A stretch of DNA of 64,000 nt from the NCBI GenBank assembly GCA_002450095.1, contig DJYK01000010.1, forward strand, positions 55,708 to 119,707, in the 5' to 3' direction. Both the position numbers and the translations under genes were made by a program. The notes under the pieces were generated by a model. That model did not search any database. It was not told the origin of the DNA and saw only the letters and a list, made by a program, of their open reading frames with translations. Positions 1 through 8,952 of the stretch are shown here, one piece after another. Every line of letters begins with the position of its first letter. Position 1 is the stretch's first letter. Origin of the DNA: Mageeibacillus sp. UBA6980 (GTDB lineage Bacteria; Bacillota; Clostridia; Saccharofermentanales; Saccharofermentanaceae).

Positions 1-842
1 ATCGTAAGCGCAAAGATAGCATTCTTACAAAGCGGAACCGCTATCTTTGTGAATATCTGCCATTCGGTGGCGCCGTCGAGTTTGGCGGCTTCGATATAAG
101 CGATCGGGATCTGTCTCATATACTTGGTCAGAAGGAAGATCGCGAATGTTGAGAAGATTCCAGGCAGGATGATAGCCCATCTCGTGTTAAGTATCCCGAG
201 CTGTTCCGATATCATGTAGTTCGGAACAAGGGTGACCTGGAAAGGCATGAGCATGAGAATGATATACGAGAAGAACAGTATCTCTCTTCTCTTTCTTCTG
301 TATCTTGCAAAACTGTAAGCCGCAAGACAGGACACGATCATCTGTCCGATAACGATAGGCACAACGAGGATGATGGAGTTCCAGAATTTAAGAAGATAGG
401 TCGGACTCATGATAAGAAGATTCTTATACTGCTCGATCGTTACCCTCTGGGGAACCAGAGTCAGCGTCGGAGACGAAGCAAGATAGGACGCACCGTTCTT
501 GGCGTGACCTGACAAACTTTGGAAGATTATTCCGTAGTTGCTGTTGATCTCGGAAGAGGACATAAACGAATTCAGGAACGTATAAAAGACCGGAACGATC
601 GCAAGCAGGGAAACTATGCTCGCAACGGTAACTCCGAGCACCAATGTGATCGTGTTCCTGATCTGCTTCTGTTTTCTGACGCGCTTGGACCAAAGTCTCT
701 GTTTCTTAAAAAACTCGTCCCTCTCACTCTCGTCCATCTTCTCGAAGAAGGACGGCTCATGCACATAATGAGTAAAGACCTTACGTCTGGCTAAGGTCGC
801 CTCGTCTCTTCTTTTCTGTTGAAGGGCCTTCTGATCTTCCAT
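1..842 (-). CDS. Carbohydrate ABC transporter permease, MalG type (partial)
   Basis: Inner component of a CUT1-type ABC sugar importer. The reading frame opens with ATG at 842 and runs off the window edge, so only about 280 N-terminal residues are visible. An unusually long charged cytoplasmic N-terminus precedes the first membrane segment (about residues 62-85), followed by the permease core. The EAA loop that docks the ATPase is visible near residue 251 (EAAKLDGATEWQIF). The upstream permease gene stops 2 bases before this start, so they form one transcription unit with the binding protein. No ATPase gene is visible; these importers often share a housekeeping MsiK/UgpC-type ATPase. Substrate unknown. 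Confidence 0.88.
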   Translation of the reverse strand, partial: MEDQKALQQKRRDEATLARRKVFTHYVHEPSFFEKMDESERDEFFKKQRLWSKRVRKQKQIRNTITLVLGVTVASIVSLLAIVPVFYTFLNSFMSSSEINSNYGIIFQSLSGHAKNGASYLASSPTLTLVPQRVTIEQYKNLLIMSPTYLLKFWNSIILVVPIVIGQMIVSCLAAYSFARYRRKRREILFFSYIILMLMPFQVTLVPNYMISEQLGILNTRWAIILPGIFSTFAIFLLTKYMRQIPIAYIEAAKLDGATEWQIFTKIAVPLCKNAIFALT

Positions 843-844
843 TA

Positions 845-1855
845 TCAGCCCTCCACATCGGAATCGAACTTCGATTCCGCAAAGAACAGAACACCGACTA
901 TAACTATCATAACGATACACATGATCATAGCGCCGGATGAGAGCTTGTTATATTCGAGGTTGGTAAATGCGTTGTTCATAAAGTGCTGCAGCATATAGAG
1001 CGTGCGGTACGGATGATTTCCGGTAAGAAGATAGACTTCACGGAATATCTTAAACGAATTGATAAGAGACATGATCGCTACAAAGAAGATCGTGGGAGAA
1101 AGGAAGTACATCTTGATAGCAAAAAACCTCTTTATTGAACCTGCTCCGTCCATCATCGCCGACTCGAGTATCTCTTCATCGATACTGTTAAGGGCAGCGA
1201 GGAAAAGGACCATGTTATAGCCGAGATTCTTCCAAAGGAACAACAGAAGAATGACTATCTGCGCATAGTCTGACTTAAGCCAGTCGATCATCGTCGGTTC
1301 AAAAAGCTTATATAACCCCCATCCGTTCGCCACTCCGTTATAGCTGAAGAAGACCTGCCAAATAAGGACAACGGAGGCAACCGGAACCATCATGGGATTC
1401 AAAAGGATGCTTCTGAACCAGCTTTGTGCCGGGATCTTCGAATTAAGAAGTATTGCAAGAAGAAGCGCGAGAATTACCGACAGAGGGACCGCAATTCCCG
1501 AGAATGCCAAAGTATTCTTGGCAGCATCGATAAAGGCATCGTTCGTAAGAACTCTCTCGTAATTGGCAAAGCCTACGAATTCCGGGTTATTGGAAGATCT
1601 CTGGAACGATGTCTTAAGGATCATGAGTAAGGGCAGGAAAAAGAAGACCATGACACCGACGAGACTGGGCGTAAGGTACCCCGTGAACATAAACCAGTCC
1701 TTGATCTTTCTTCTTCTGTGGAAACGCTTCTTGTTTTCCTTCATGCGGGCAATATGCTCGGCATCGAAAGGAGCCGGCTCGTTAGAAACCGGCTTGTCTT
1801 CCTTTACTTTTTCAGTAGATTTTCTGCTCTGTCTTGTTTCTTCCGAAGATGACAT
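845..1855 (-). CDS. Carbohydrate ABC transporter permease, MalF type
   Basis: 336-residue integral membrane permease, partner of the MalG-type gene downstream. About 50 charged cytoplasmic residues lead into the first membrane segment (about residues 55-75), then five more hydrophobic segments. The EAA-loop equivalent is ESAMMDGAGSIKRFF near residue 230. It lies 12 bases after the binding-protein stop codon and 2 bases before the next permease, giving the usual order binding protein - MalF - MalG. Substrate cannot be read from sequence. Confidence 0.88.
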   Translation of the reverse strand: MSSSEETRQSRKSTEKVKEDKPVSNEPAPFDAEHIARMKENKKRFHRRRKIKDWFMFTGYLTPSLVGVMVFFFLPLLMILKTSFQRSSNNPEFVGFANYERVLTNDAFIDAAKNTLAFSGIAVPLSVILALLLAILLNSKIPAQSWFRSILLNPMMVPVASVVLIWQVFFSYNGVANGWGLYKLFEPTMIDWLKSDYAQIVILLLFLWKNLGYNMVLFLAALNSIDEEILESAMMDGAGSIKRFFAIKMYFLSPTIFFVAIMSLINSFKIFREVYLLTGNHPYRTLYMLQHFMNNAFTNLEYNKLSSGAMIMCIVMIVIVGVLFFAESKFDSDVEG

Positions 1856-1867
1856 ATCCGGATAGTA

Positions 1868-4249
1868 TTAACCTCTCTCGTTAAGTATTGTCTGGATTCT
1901 GTCTTCCATAACGGGGATAATCTGATCCAACGTCTTCTGTCCCTCGAAGAATGCAGGCATCTCCTCCCTGATAATGGAGTTGATGGAGCCGTCATTTGAA
2001 TACCAACCTGTAAGGTCTTCGATAACACCTGTGAGCTGACCGATCACGGCCTCATCCATCAATGTCGGATTGATCCCGTTTTCTCTGAGCCATGACTCCG
2101 ACTCGGAATCGATCATACGCTGGATCTGCATATTCTGTCTTCTGATATGTGTTGTTCCTGCAGTCTCGAATGCAACACGGTTAACAGGAATTCCGGCCTG
2201 AAGTGCATATATTTCCTGTGAAGATTCGCCAAGCAACGAAGTAACGAACACTTTGCAGCCTTCGACCGAATCAGACTGAGCGGAGATTGCTATAGAATCC
2301 GATCCCTGCATTATCGGACCTCTGCCGTCATAGGTAGGGATACCGAGCAATACATGATTTCCGTCGCCTACGGCGTTAAAGTAGCCTACAACATTGTCTA
2401 TTGTTGTAACGCTTGCTGCCGGTTCCTCATAAAAGTACTCGCCTTCAGAGTCTTCGAGAATATCATTGACGCTTGTATTGGCAAAATCGGCCAAAGCTCT
2501 GAAAGCTTCAGTATCACAATTTACCGTTCCGTCTGCAATGAACTGATCCCACATGCAGTTAAGGGAATTGATAAAGAAGTCCAGACGGCCCTTGCCTATG
2601 GGATCCGTACCGTTGCACGGACCTGAAACAAATTCTCCGTACTGGTCGAATGTGAAGCCTACCTGACCGACATCGACATTTGAACTGTCAGTAACGATAC
2701 CTCTTATCGTAAATGAGAGAGGTATCTGATAAAGCTTGCCGTCATCTTCGGAAGCCGCATCAAAAACATTGGTGAAATATGAATCAGAGCCGAAATTCTC
2801 ACTTACGAATGAGCTCAGATCCAAAAGATAATCGTCATCATTGAGCATTCCGAACTGCTGTCCGTTGATTATGATGTCAGGTCCCGTTCCGGACATGATA
2901 TCGATAGCGAGCTGATTTCCAAGATCCAGGGCCTCGGCCTCTGATTCAGAGTTCTCGGCATCGATGAGTGCATAATAGTCAGTGTTAAGCTTGATAAAGT
3001 AATCAGGATTTGATTCGTTAAACTCACATACGGCATTACAAAGAGCATATGAATAAGCCTGAACCGATGCCGCATCGATTATGGTCTTTCCTGCATTAGG
3101 ATTCGTATCGGCTCTGTCAAAGACACATATCTTCGCGATAGCGGGAGAATCGGTATCCGTCATAGGAGTATATGCACTGCCGGACATAATAACCTGATCC
3201 TCTGTAACCAATACAGGAGTGAAGTTTCCGAGTTCATACATATTCGCGTTGGAATTTGTATAAAGGAATACGGGGTCAAGAGAACGGTTATCGTAATTAA
3301 TGCGGTATATACCGTTGGTATTCTTAACGATCGAACCATAGCCTTCAACGGTGCAGATGTTGTAATAATCATCAGACAGCCATGTCATGTCGCCGTTATC
3401 CTGTGTCAATGTCATCGTTCCGAAATCGATAACGAAGTACAGATTCTCCTGGTCTTCGCCGTAATCCGATTTGGCGCATACCAAGGCTCTGTTATCTCCG
3501 ACATCGATGATCGTATTGATATCCCATACATTAGAGGAAGGGAAAATGGTCCGAAGATCAAATTCATTAACATTGCCGTTATCATCGACCACTTCAAGGA
3601 CATAAGATGTTACGCCGCTTCTCTCGTCATTTATCCAGAACTTTCTGATCGTGTAATTACCGACCCTTTCAGAAGGCTCTTCGGTCGCTCCTTCGGCGGT
3701 CAGAGTTGCTACATAATCTTCAGCAGGAAGTTCTTCGGGATCGCTTACCGTTCCAGTCTCAAAATCGATATCGGATCTGTAATTTGTCTGAGTATCGGCC
3801 TCAAAATCGTTATATTCCAGATTGACATAATAGCCCTGATCATTCTTGACGATACTGTTGATAAAAGGCCTGTGGTCACGGTCATAACCTGCAAGAAGAT
3901 TCACCAGATCTATTGAAGTAACGATATTTCCCTGTCTGTCTACCAATTCGATATTATCGACACGGTATTCTTCATAGTCGTCATGCTCATAATCAAAGTT
4001 ACTCGGCAGAGGTCTCTCACCCATAAAGCGGTATACGAACATATCTTCGTATACACCGAGGTACTGATAATAAGAGAAGGTGTACTGGGAATAATCAACC
4101 TCTTCTCCGATGGTGAGAGAGGTCATATTAAACCAGGGATCGTCTGCCGAGATCGTATCTCCGCCCCCTCTCTTTTTACATCCTGCGAACATCGGGATCA
4201 TCATAGCTATAGCCAATCCGGCTGCCACAATTCTTGTTAACTTTTTCAT
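1868..4249 (-). CDS. Very large extracellular solute-binding lipoprotein of an ABC importer
   Basis: 793 residues. The start was set at the ATG at 4249 because it follows an AAAGGAAGAG ribosome site and opens a lipoprotein signal peptide with lipobox FAGC (Cys24). An in-frame codon 33 bases upstream lacks this support. The C-terminal part (about residues 370-790) looks like the family 1 solute-binding fold. Residues 30-370 form an extra domain rich in beta-strand-like, Asp/Tyr-rich segments resembling propeller or surface-adhesion repeats. Usual sugar-binding lipoproteins are 420-560 residues, so this one is nearly double. It is followed by the two permeases and preceded, 33 bases away, by a CbiG-like gene. 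Substrate unknown; a sugar or oligosaccharide is the default expectation. Confidence 0.82.
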   Translation of the reverse strand: MKKLTRIVAAGLAIAMMIPMFAGCKKRGGGDTISADDPWFNMTSLTIGEEVDYSQYTFSYYQYLGVYEDMFVYRFMGERPLPSNFDYEHDDYEEYRVDNIELVDRQGNIVTSIDLVNLLAGYDRDHRPFINSIVKNDQGYYVNLEYNDFEADTQTNYRSDIDFETGTVSDPEELPAEDYVATLTAEGATEEPSERVGNYTIRKFWINDERSGVTSYVLEVVDDNGNVNEFDLRTIFPSSNVWDINTIIDVGDNRALVCAKSDYGEDQENLYFVIDFGTMTLTQDNGDMTWLSDDYYNICTVEGYGSIVKNTNGIYRINYDNRSLDPVFLYTNSNANMYELGNFTPVLVTEDQVIMSGSAYTPMTDTDSPAIAKICVFDRADTNPNAGKTIIDAASVQAYSYALCNAVCEFNESNPDYFIKLNTDYYALIDAENSESEAEALDLGNQLAIDIMSGTGPDIIINGQQFGMLNDDDYLLDLSSFVSENFGSDSYFTNVFDAASEDDGKLYQIPLSFTIRGIVTDSSNVDVGQVGFTFDQYGEFVSGPCNGTDPIGKGRLDFFINSLNCMWDQFIADGTVNCDTEAFRALADFANTSVNDILEDSEGEYFYEEPAASVTTIDNVVGYFNAVGDGNHVLLGIPTYDGRGPIMQGSDSIAISAQSDSVEGCKVFVTSLLGESSQEIYALQAGIPVNRVAFETAGTTHIRRQNMQIQRMIDSESESWLRENGINPTLMDEAVIGQLTGVIEDLTGWYSNDGSINSIIREEMPAFFEGQKTLDQIIPVMEDRIQTILNERG

Positions 4250-4282
4250 ACTCTTCCTTTCTTGCCGATATAAAATCCGCAT

Positions 4283-5344
4283 TCAGTTAGTTAGATATAC
4301 GGGTGCTCTCTTTACTGCGGCGGTAAGGAATATGGAATTCCTGTCGCCTGCTCTTCTGGTAATTATCCTTCCGTTATCCGATGCAAGGCATGCACAGGCT
4401 GTGCAAAAATCGGAATCGAGCCTCTCGGGAGTAAATCCCGCATTGAGAGGAACGCGAACCGCTTTAAGCAGCCTTGAATCAAAAAACGTTACAAAACATC
4501 CCAGGTCTTCGGCAATGCGCTTTACCGTATCGCTTTCTCTCGCCAGAGCGGATACGGCAACCGTTACGACAGAATCGGGGTTGATCCCGTGCTTTTGAAG
4601 TTCAGATCTGCAGATCCTGGCCGCATATTCGGGATCAGACCTCGAAGAGACCTCTATCCCGGCAACGACTATCCTCGGTACGAGGAGCAGTACCTTACCG
4701 TTCTTGGGGATCTCGTTAAGTTTGGCACATGTTATGAATATCGAATACTTGTCCTGAAGGTTTGCAGCGGCATAAGCCTGATTCAGTTCGTTCTTCTGGT
4801 TAGACTGAAACAGGAAAGTCTTGTAACTTAACGAATCCAGTACCGGTTCACTCATCTCAAGAGGCAGGTCACTATACACATCGACGGCTCCGCCGTTCCT
4901 GATGAACTCGGCGACCTCCTTAAGAAGGTCCTCATCATCCGCCTTCATCTGATAAGAAGCGATCATCTTCATAAGATCGGGAGCCGTGTCTTTCCTGTCA
5001 CTCTCGTGAGAAAGAGCCGTGCAGCCGAGAACGCCTACGATCTTATCGAGTATCTGATACGTGTTGTACCCGAAGGACCTGATAATCCCGGCAAATTTCC
5101 CGTCAGGCGTTATATTGATTATAGGGTATTTAACATTCGAAGGATAAAGGCGCTCCAGAAGTAGCCTGATACAATCTTCCTGATGAAGGATGAGCACTAC
5201 TGTACCGTCGGCTCTTTTACCTGTCGCGTCATAAGAACTGACGAAAGATTCGATATCTTCGATCCATTCGCCCTCAGACGCTGACAACAGTTTTTGCCCG
5301 CACGCCTTAGCTTTATCGGAGCGGGCATAACAAAATAAGTACAT
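4283..5344 (-). CDS. Degenerate CbiG-like protein (cobalt-precorrin 5A hydrolase homologue)
   Basis: 353 residues. The C-terminal third follows the CbiG C-terminal domain closely: LVPRIVVAGIEVSSRSD aligns with the family LVPxxxVxGIGCRR segment, followed by the helix and the 'DS...LARESDTVKRIAEDLG...FFDSRLL' pattern. The N-terminal domain keeps the general CbiG-N layout, but the conserved LSGHxGGAN loop is replaced by IRSFGYNTY and GIGCRR by GIEVSSR, so hydrolase activity looks lost. A TTG codon at 5350 is in frame; I prefer the ATG at 5344 because it sits 8 bases from AGGAGAG. No other cobalamin gene is in view. It is first in the ABC importer operon. Function unknown. Confidence 0.62.
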   Translation of the reverse strand: MYLFCYARSDKAKACGQKLLSASEGEWIEDIESFVSSYDATGKRADGTVVLILHQEDCIRLLLERLYPSNVKYPIINITPDGKFAGIIRSFGYNTYQILDKIVGVLGCTALSHESDRKDTAPDLMKMIASYQMKADDEDLLKEVAEFIRNGGAVDVYSDLPLEMSEPVLDSLSYKTFLFQSNQKNELNQAYAAANLQDKYSIFITCAKLNEIPKNGKVLLLVPRIVVAGIEVSSRSDPEYAARICRSELQKHGINPDSVVTVAVSALARESDTVKRIAEDLGCFVTFFDSRLLKAVRVPLNAGFTPERLDSDFCTACACLASDNGRIITRRAGDRNSIFLTAAVKRAPVYLTN

Positions 5345-5448
5345 ATGCAATACTCTCCTAGATATAGTTTATCATTTTAATTACAAATCAAAACCCTATT
5401 TTCCCGTGATACTATAAATTAAAGACGTTTTTGTTACGGAGGATCTTT

Positions 5449-6399
5449 ATGAATATTGTAATAATGGACGGTTCAGCGGCAAACCCGGGAGATCTTGACT
5501 GGAAACCCCTCGAGGATATCGGGAATGTAACAGCTTATGACATAACACCCGAGAGCATGATCATTGAAAGAGCTCTTGAAGCGGATGCCGTGATCACCAA
5601 TAAGACCCCCTTCACCGAGAAGATACTCGACAGCCTTCCAAGGCTCAGATATATCGGGGTCCTTGCGACAGGCTTTAATGTCGTAGACCTGAACGCTTGT
5701 AAAAAAAGAGGAATAATCGTTACGAACGTTCCCGAATACGGCACTTATGCGACAGCGCAGATGACCATTGCGCTCCTTTTGGAATTAGCGGATAAAGTCG
5801 GCCTTCACGACCGCTCAGTAAAAAACGGCGACTGGGTAAGATCAGAACAGTTCTGCTACTGGCTTGAGCCGCTTACGGAATTATACGGTAAAAAGATCGC
5901 GATCATCGGCACGGGCAAGATCGGAACAAGGGTGGATGTAATAGCGGAGGCGCTCGGAATGACGGTGTTAAAGGTCCCGCACAGGATAACCCGCCCCGGT
6001 GAGGAATACTCTTTGGAAGATGCGGTTTCCGAGGCGGATGTCATCACCCTGCACTGCCCGCTGACAGAACAGACACGCGATCTTATCAACAGCAGATCCA
6101 TCTCGCTTTGTAAGGACAACGTATTGATTATAAATGCCGCAAGAGGTCCGATCGTAAACGAGGAGGATATGGCTCAAGCGCTCAGGAGCGGCAAAGTCGC
6201 AGGTTATGCCTGTGATGTGGTAAGCGTGGAACCCATGAAAGCGGATAACCCGCTTCTTAATGCCCCCAACACGGTTATCACACCTCATATCGCCTGGGCT
6301 CCGAGAGAAACGCGAATGAGGCTGATAAGAGCGGCGGCCGATAATCTTAACGGATTCATGCAAGGTAAGACCGGAAAGGATATCAATCAGGTGAATTGA
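5449..6399 (+). CDS. D-2-hydroxyacid dehydrogenase, glycerate dehydrogenase/hydroxypyruvate reductase type
   Basis: 316-residue NAD(P)-dependent cytosolic reductase that would interconvert hydroxypyruvate (or glyoxylate) and D-glycerate (or glycolate). The start at 5449 follows ACGGAGGA. The glycerate dehydrogenase pattern is clear: GVLATGFNVVDL in the substrate domain, nucleotide loop GTGKIG near residue 154, catalytic Arg in NAARG, Glu in VSVEP and His in TPHIAWAP. It stands alone, divergent from the CbiG-like gene and followed by a perfect 10-bp hairpin. The exact 2-hydroxyacid used is inferred from subfamily resemblance only. Confidence 0.85.
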   Translation: MNIVIMDGSAANPGDLDWKPLEDIGNVTAYDITPESMIIERALEADAVITNKTPFTEKILDSLPRLRYIGVLATGFNVVDLNACKKRGIIVTNVPEYGTYATAQMTIALLLELADKVGLHDRSVKNGDWVRSEQFCYWLEPLTELYGKKIAIIGTGKIGTRVDVIAEALGMTVLKVPHRITRPGEEYSLEDAVSEADVITLHCPLTEQTRDLINSRSISLCKDNVLIINAARGPIVNEEDMAQALRSGKVAGYACDVVSVEPMKADNPLLNAPNTVITPHIAWAPRETRMRLIRAAADNLNGFMQGKTGKDINQVN

Positions 6400-6420
6400 T
6401 TTTTCCGTAAAACTATTGAA

Positions 6421-6448
6421 GGCATCCCGATTTGTTGTTCGGGATGCC
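6421..6448 (+). terminator. 10-bp perfect hairpin after the hydroxyacid dehydrogenase
   Basis: GGCATCCCGA (6421-6430) pairs perfectly with TCGGGATGCC (6439-6448) around an 8-base loop. No U-run follows on either strand, so it is a weak intrinsic terminator at best. It may act as a 3'-end stabiliser or Rho-independent pause between the convergent genes. Confidence 0.45.
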
Positions 6449-6581
6449 CTCAACATGGAATAAGGGATAGATATAGAAAATTGTCTTAATCAATATCGAA
6501 GTTTCCTTCGATAAGTGAATGATAACAAGTTAGAACTCAATAATCAACGGCAAAATTGATAATTTTTTATGACTATTTTCA

Positions 6582-7232
6582 TCATTCTCTGATGAATGTC
6601 TGACCTATCATTCCAATGATGAATACAACGATGAACAATTCAAGGAAGATCACCATACTCACTGCATCCTGAGGGTAGGAATGCGAGAACCAGCCTGCGA
6701 AGGGCTTCGCAATCGTGGCACCGAACGATGTGGTGGACAAAAGGATCGATCCTGCGTATCCGACCATCCTCGCACCTGCAAGGGACATGAACACTATCAT
6801 CATCCTGCCGTCCATCTTCAAGGCCATCGCACTGACCAGCGCACCGACAAAAGCTCCGACAACGGCACCTATCAGGGCATACAGTATATCAACGCCCAAG
6901 AGAACCTGCATGCCTTTGGCGAACATAAACGCTCCGCCTACCGCAGCTATCAGGATACCCATAATATTGTAAAGGGCATATCCCAAGAAAACTCCGCCGA
7001 AAACAAAAACGGCAATGACAAACGACCCCGCCGCACTTGAATCACTCTCTCGAAGTACTCCCTGACCAATCCAGCCGGCAACAAAATTATCGTAAACGAT
7101 CTTGCCGAGTACGAATCCGCCTCCGCCGCCCATGATCATCACGGCATATCTGTAGATGTTTACGCCTAAGAAAGTGATGACCAGACCACCGATAAGGATA
7201 ACGGCCAATGCAGTATTTTCAACACCTGCCAT
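6582..7232 (-). CDS. TM7S3/TMEM198-like (DUF4203) multi-pass membrane protein
   Basis: 216 residues with about seven hydrophobic segments rich in Gly and Ala, including a GGGGG-type run near residue 35 and an AVVGAFVGALVSA helix. This is the pattern of the TM7S3/TM198-like domain, whose bacterial members have no assigned function. It starts 14 bases inside the end of the dus gene and is probably co-transcribed with it and the PAP2 gene. There is no signal peptide; it should be an integral cytoplasmic-membrane protein. Confidence 0.6.
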   Translation of the reverse strand: MAGVENTALAVILIGGLVITFLGVNIYRYAVMIMGGGGGFVLGKIVYDNFVAGWIGQGVLRESDSSAAGSFVIAVFVFGGVFLGYALYNIMGILIAAVGGAFMFAKGMQVLLGVDILYALIGAVVGAFVGALVSAMALKMDGRMMIVFMSLAGARMVGYAGSILLSTTSFGATIAKPFAGWFSHSYPQDAVSMVIFLELFIVVFIIGMIGQTFIRE

Positions 7233-8259
7233 CTTCTTCTTTCAGACAGTTATCAAGGATCTGTCTTACCTCCATTCTGGTACTTGCACGGCATAGTGCA
7301 GCCTTCATTACCGATGCACCGGGAATGCCCTTGATATAGTGAGGCATAACGCTTCTCATCTCGCAGACGGCTATACGCTCTCCGACTTCCCCGATTCGTC
7401 CGTCAAGTTCATTCATCAGCATATCACATTTTTCTGACAAAGTAACACAGTCAGTTTCAACGGAAGTTATATTTACGTTACGGTTTTGAAACGCTTCCTT
7501 TATGCTTCGGAAGATCCACGGGTTCCCGCAGGCAGAGCGTCCGACCATTATTCCGTCTGCTCCGGTAACTTCGATCATCTTCCTTGCGGATGAGGGCCCC
7601 GTAACATCGCCATTACCCCAGAAATAAACATCCGGATCCGTAATGCGCTCACGCATTTTCCTTATCTTTTCCCAATCGGCTTTGCCGGAATACATCTGAG
7701 AAGCGGTCCTACCGTGAACGCAGACTGCCTGCGCTCCGCTGTCGGCAAGCATAGAGGCAAACTCAGGCCCGCTGTCATCGTCAAAGGAAAAACCCGTCCT
7801 TGTCTTGACGGTCAAAAACTTACCGTAACTCTCGGCGGTCTTACGGCTCTCGCTTACGATCCTGGCCGCGAGCAACGGCGTTTTGATAAGAGCGGATCCG
7901 GCACCCGTCTTTACAACCTTTTGAACGGGGCAGCCCATGTTAATGTCAAAGACGTCAACGCGGGAAAGCCTCTCGTCTTCACAGATGATCTTGATCGCCT
8001 CGGAAAAATCGGAAGGAGTGTTCCCGAACAGCTGAATGCAGGTAACGCCCTCCCCTTCCGGATCGATATTCATGAAGCGGAAACTCTTGGAAACACCGTT
8101 CATGACAACGGATCTGGCACTTGTAAGTTCAGTCGGCGAGAAATCACAGCCGTTCTCGTGACAGATCCTTCTGTAAGTCACACAGGAGAACCCTGCCATC
8201 GGAGACAGCGCGACAAGAGGCCCGTCAGTTTTAAATAAATCCGAAAAAACGCGTTTCAT
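7219..8259 (-). CDS. dus: tRNA-dihydrouridine synthase (DusB-like)
   Basis: 346-residue flavoenzyme that reduces uridine to dihydrouridine in tRNA. Family marks are LSPMAGFSCVTYRRI at the N-terminus, the catalytic-Cys segment DINMGCPVQKVVKTGAGSAL near residue 105, VKTRTG, the VHGRTASQMYSG loop with the FMN-phosphate region, and NGDV...DGIMVGRSACGNPWIF. The length is typical. The start overlaps the 3' end of the PAP2 gene by 29 bases, and its own end overlaps the membrane-protein gene by 14, so the three form one unit. Confidence 0.93.
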   Translation of the reverse strand: MKRVFSDLFKTDGPLVALSPMAGFSCVTYRRICHENGCDFSPTELTSARSVVMNGVSKSFRFMNIDPEGEGVTCIQLFGNTPSDFSEAIKIICEDERLSRVDVFDINMGCPVQKVVKTGAGSALIKTPLLAARIVSESRKTAESYGKFLTVKTRTGFSFDDDSGPEFASMLADSGAQAVCVHGRTASQMYSGKADWEKIRKMRERITDPDVYFWGNGDVTGPSSARKMIEVTGADGIMVGRSACGNPWIFRSIKEAFQNRNVNITSVETDCVTLSEKCDMLMNELDGRIGEVGERIAVCEMRSVMPHYIKGIPGASVMKAALCRASTRMEVRQILDNCLKEEDGRC

Positions 8260-8857
8260 ATGCCTTTACAGCCAAGGTACCGAGAGCGGTCCCGAGCACC
8301 ATCGAGAAGAACACATCCGTAAAAAAATGGACCCTGAGGTAGAGCCTCGACAGCGCTATGAGACCTGCGTAGATAAATGCCAGTATACCTACATCTTCAT
8401 TCATAAAGAAAAGGACCGTCGCCGCGGCAAATGAACTTAAGGTGTGTCCCGAAGGAAATGAATAGTCCCAGGGCTGCTTTATGAGGAGTTTATAATTCTT
8501 GTGAAAGAAAGGTCTGTTCCTCCGAACAACATTCTTTATAATGAGATTTCCGATTGTAATGCAGAACAAAAGCGCTATCAGAATGCTGTATCCCGCGGAT
8601 TTTCTCGGGGAATCCTGAAACATCAGACACAAAGATATGAATATCCAGATGAGCCCGTAATTACCGGTTGAAGTAACCGTAACCATGAGATGATCCATGA
8701 AGGGTGAATAGAGATAATCATGAAGCCTTTTAAGATTGCGAAGTTCAAACTGACAAAAACGACCGATATGTCTGTCAGTCTCATTCTCGATCTTTCTGGC
8801 TATCTGCTGTCCCTGTTCGATGATTATTCTTTTCATAGGACAGATTCTAACATACAT
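8231..8857 (-). CDS. PAP2-family membrane phosphatase
   Basis: 208 residues (201 if the ATG at 8836 is the start; neither codon has a good ribosome site). It carries the full phosphatidic-acid-phosphatase signature: KNVVRRNRPF (KX6RP), PSGHTLSSF with the catalytic His, and SRLYLRVHFFTDV (SRX5HX3D). Four to five membrane helices surround these. Likely substrates are undecaprenyl diphosphate or a phospholipid phosphate; sequence does not decide. It is first of a three-gene unit with dus and a DUF4203-like gene and is divergent from the CobW genes. Confidence 0.88.
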   Translation of the reverse strand: MYVRICPMKRIIIEQGQQIARKIENETDRHIGRFCQFELRNLKRLHDYLYSPFMDHLMVTVTSTGNYGLIWIFISLCLMFQDSPRKSAGYSILIALLFCITIGNLIIKNVVRRNRPFFHKNYKLLIKQPWDYSFPSGHTLSSFAAATVLFFMNEDVGILAFIYAGLIALSRLYLRVHFFTDVFFSMVLGTALGTLAVKAYETRFFGFI

Positions 8858-8952
8858 AGCACTTCGAAGGCATAAATTTCATACATTTGACACTTGTAAA
8901 TGACTTGAGAGCGCGTGAAAATAGTAATCGCACTAGCAAAGGGAGGATGATC

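Noticed and set aside
8887..8915. Promoter from TTGACA upstream of the CobW pair
   Set aside because: No acceptable -10 element at 16-18 bases, and no convincing Zur-type palindrome upstream of 8953.
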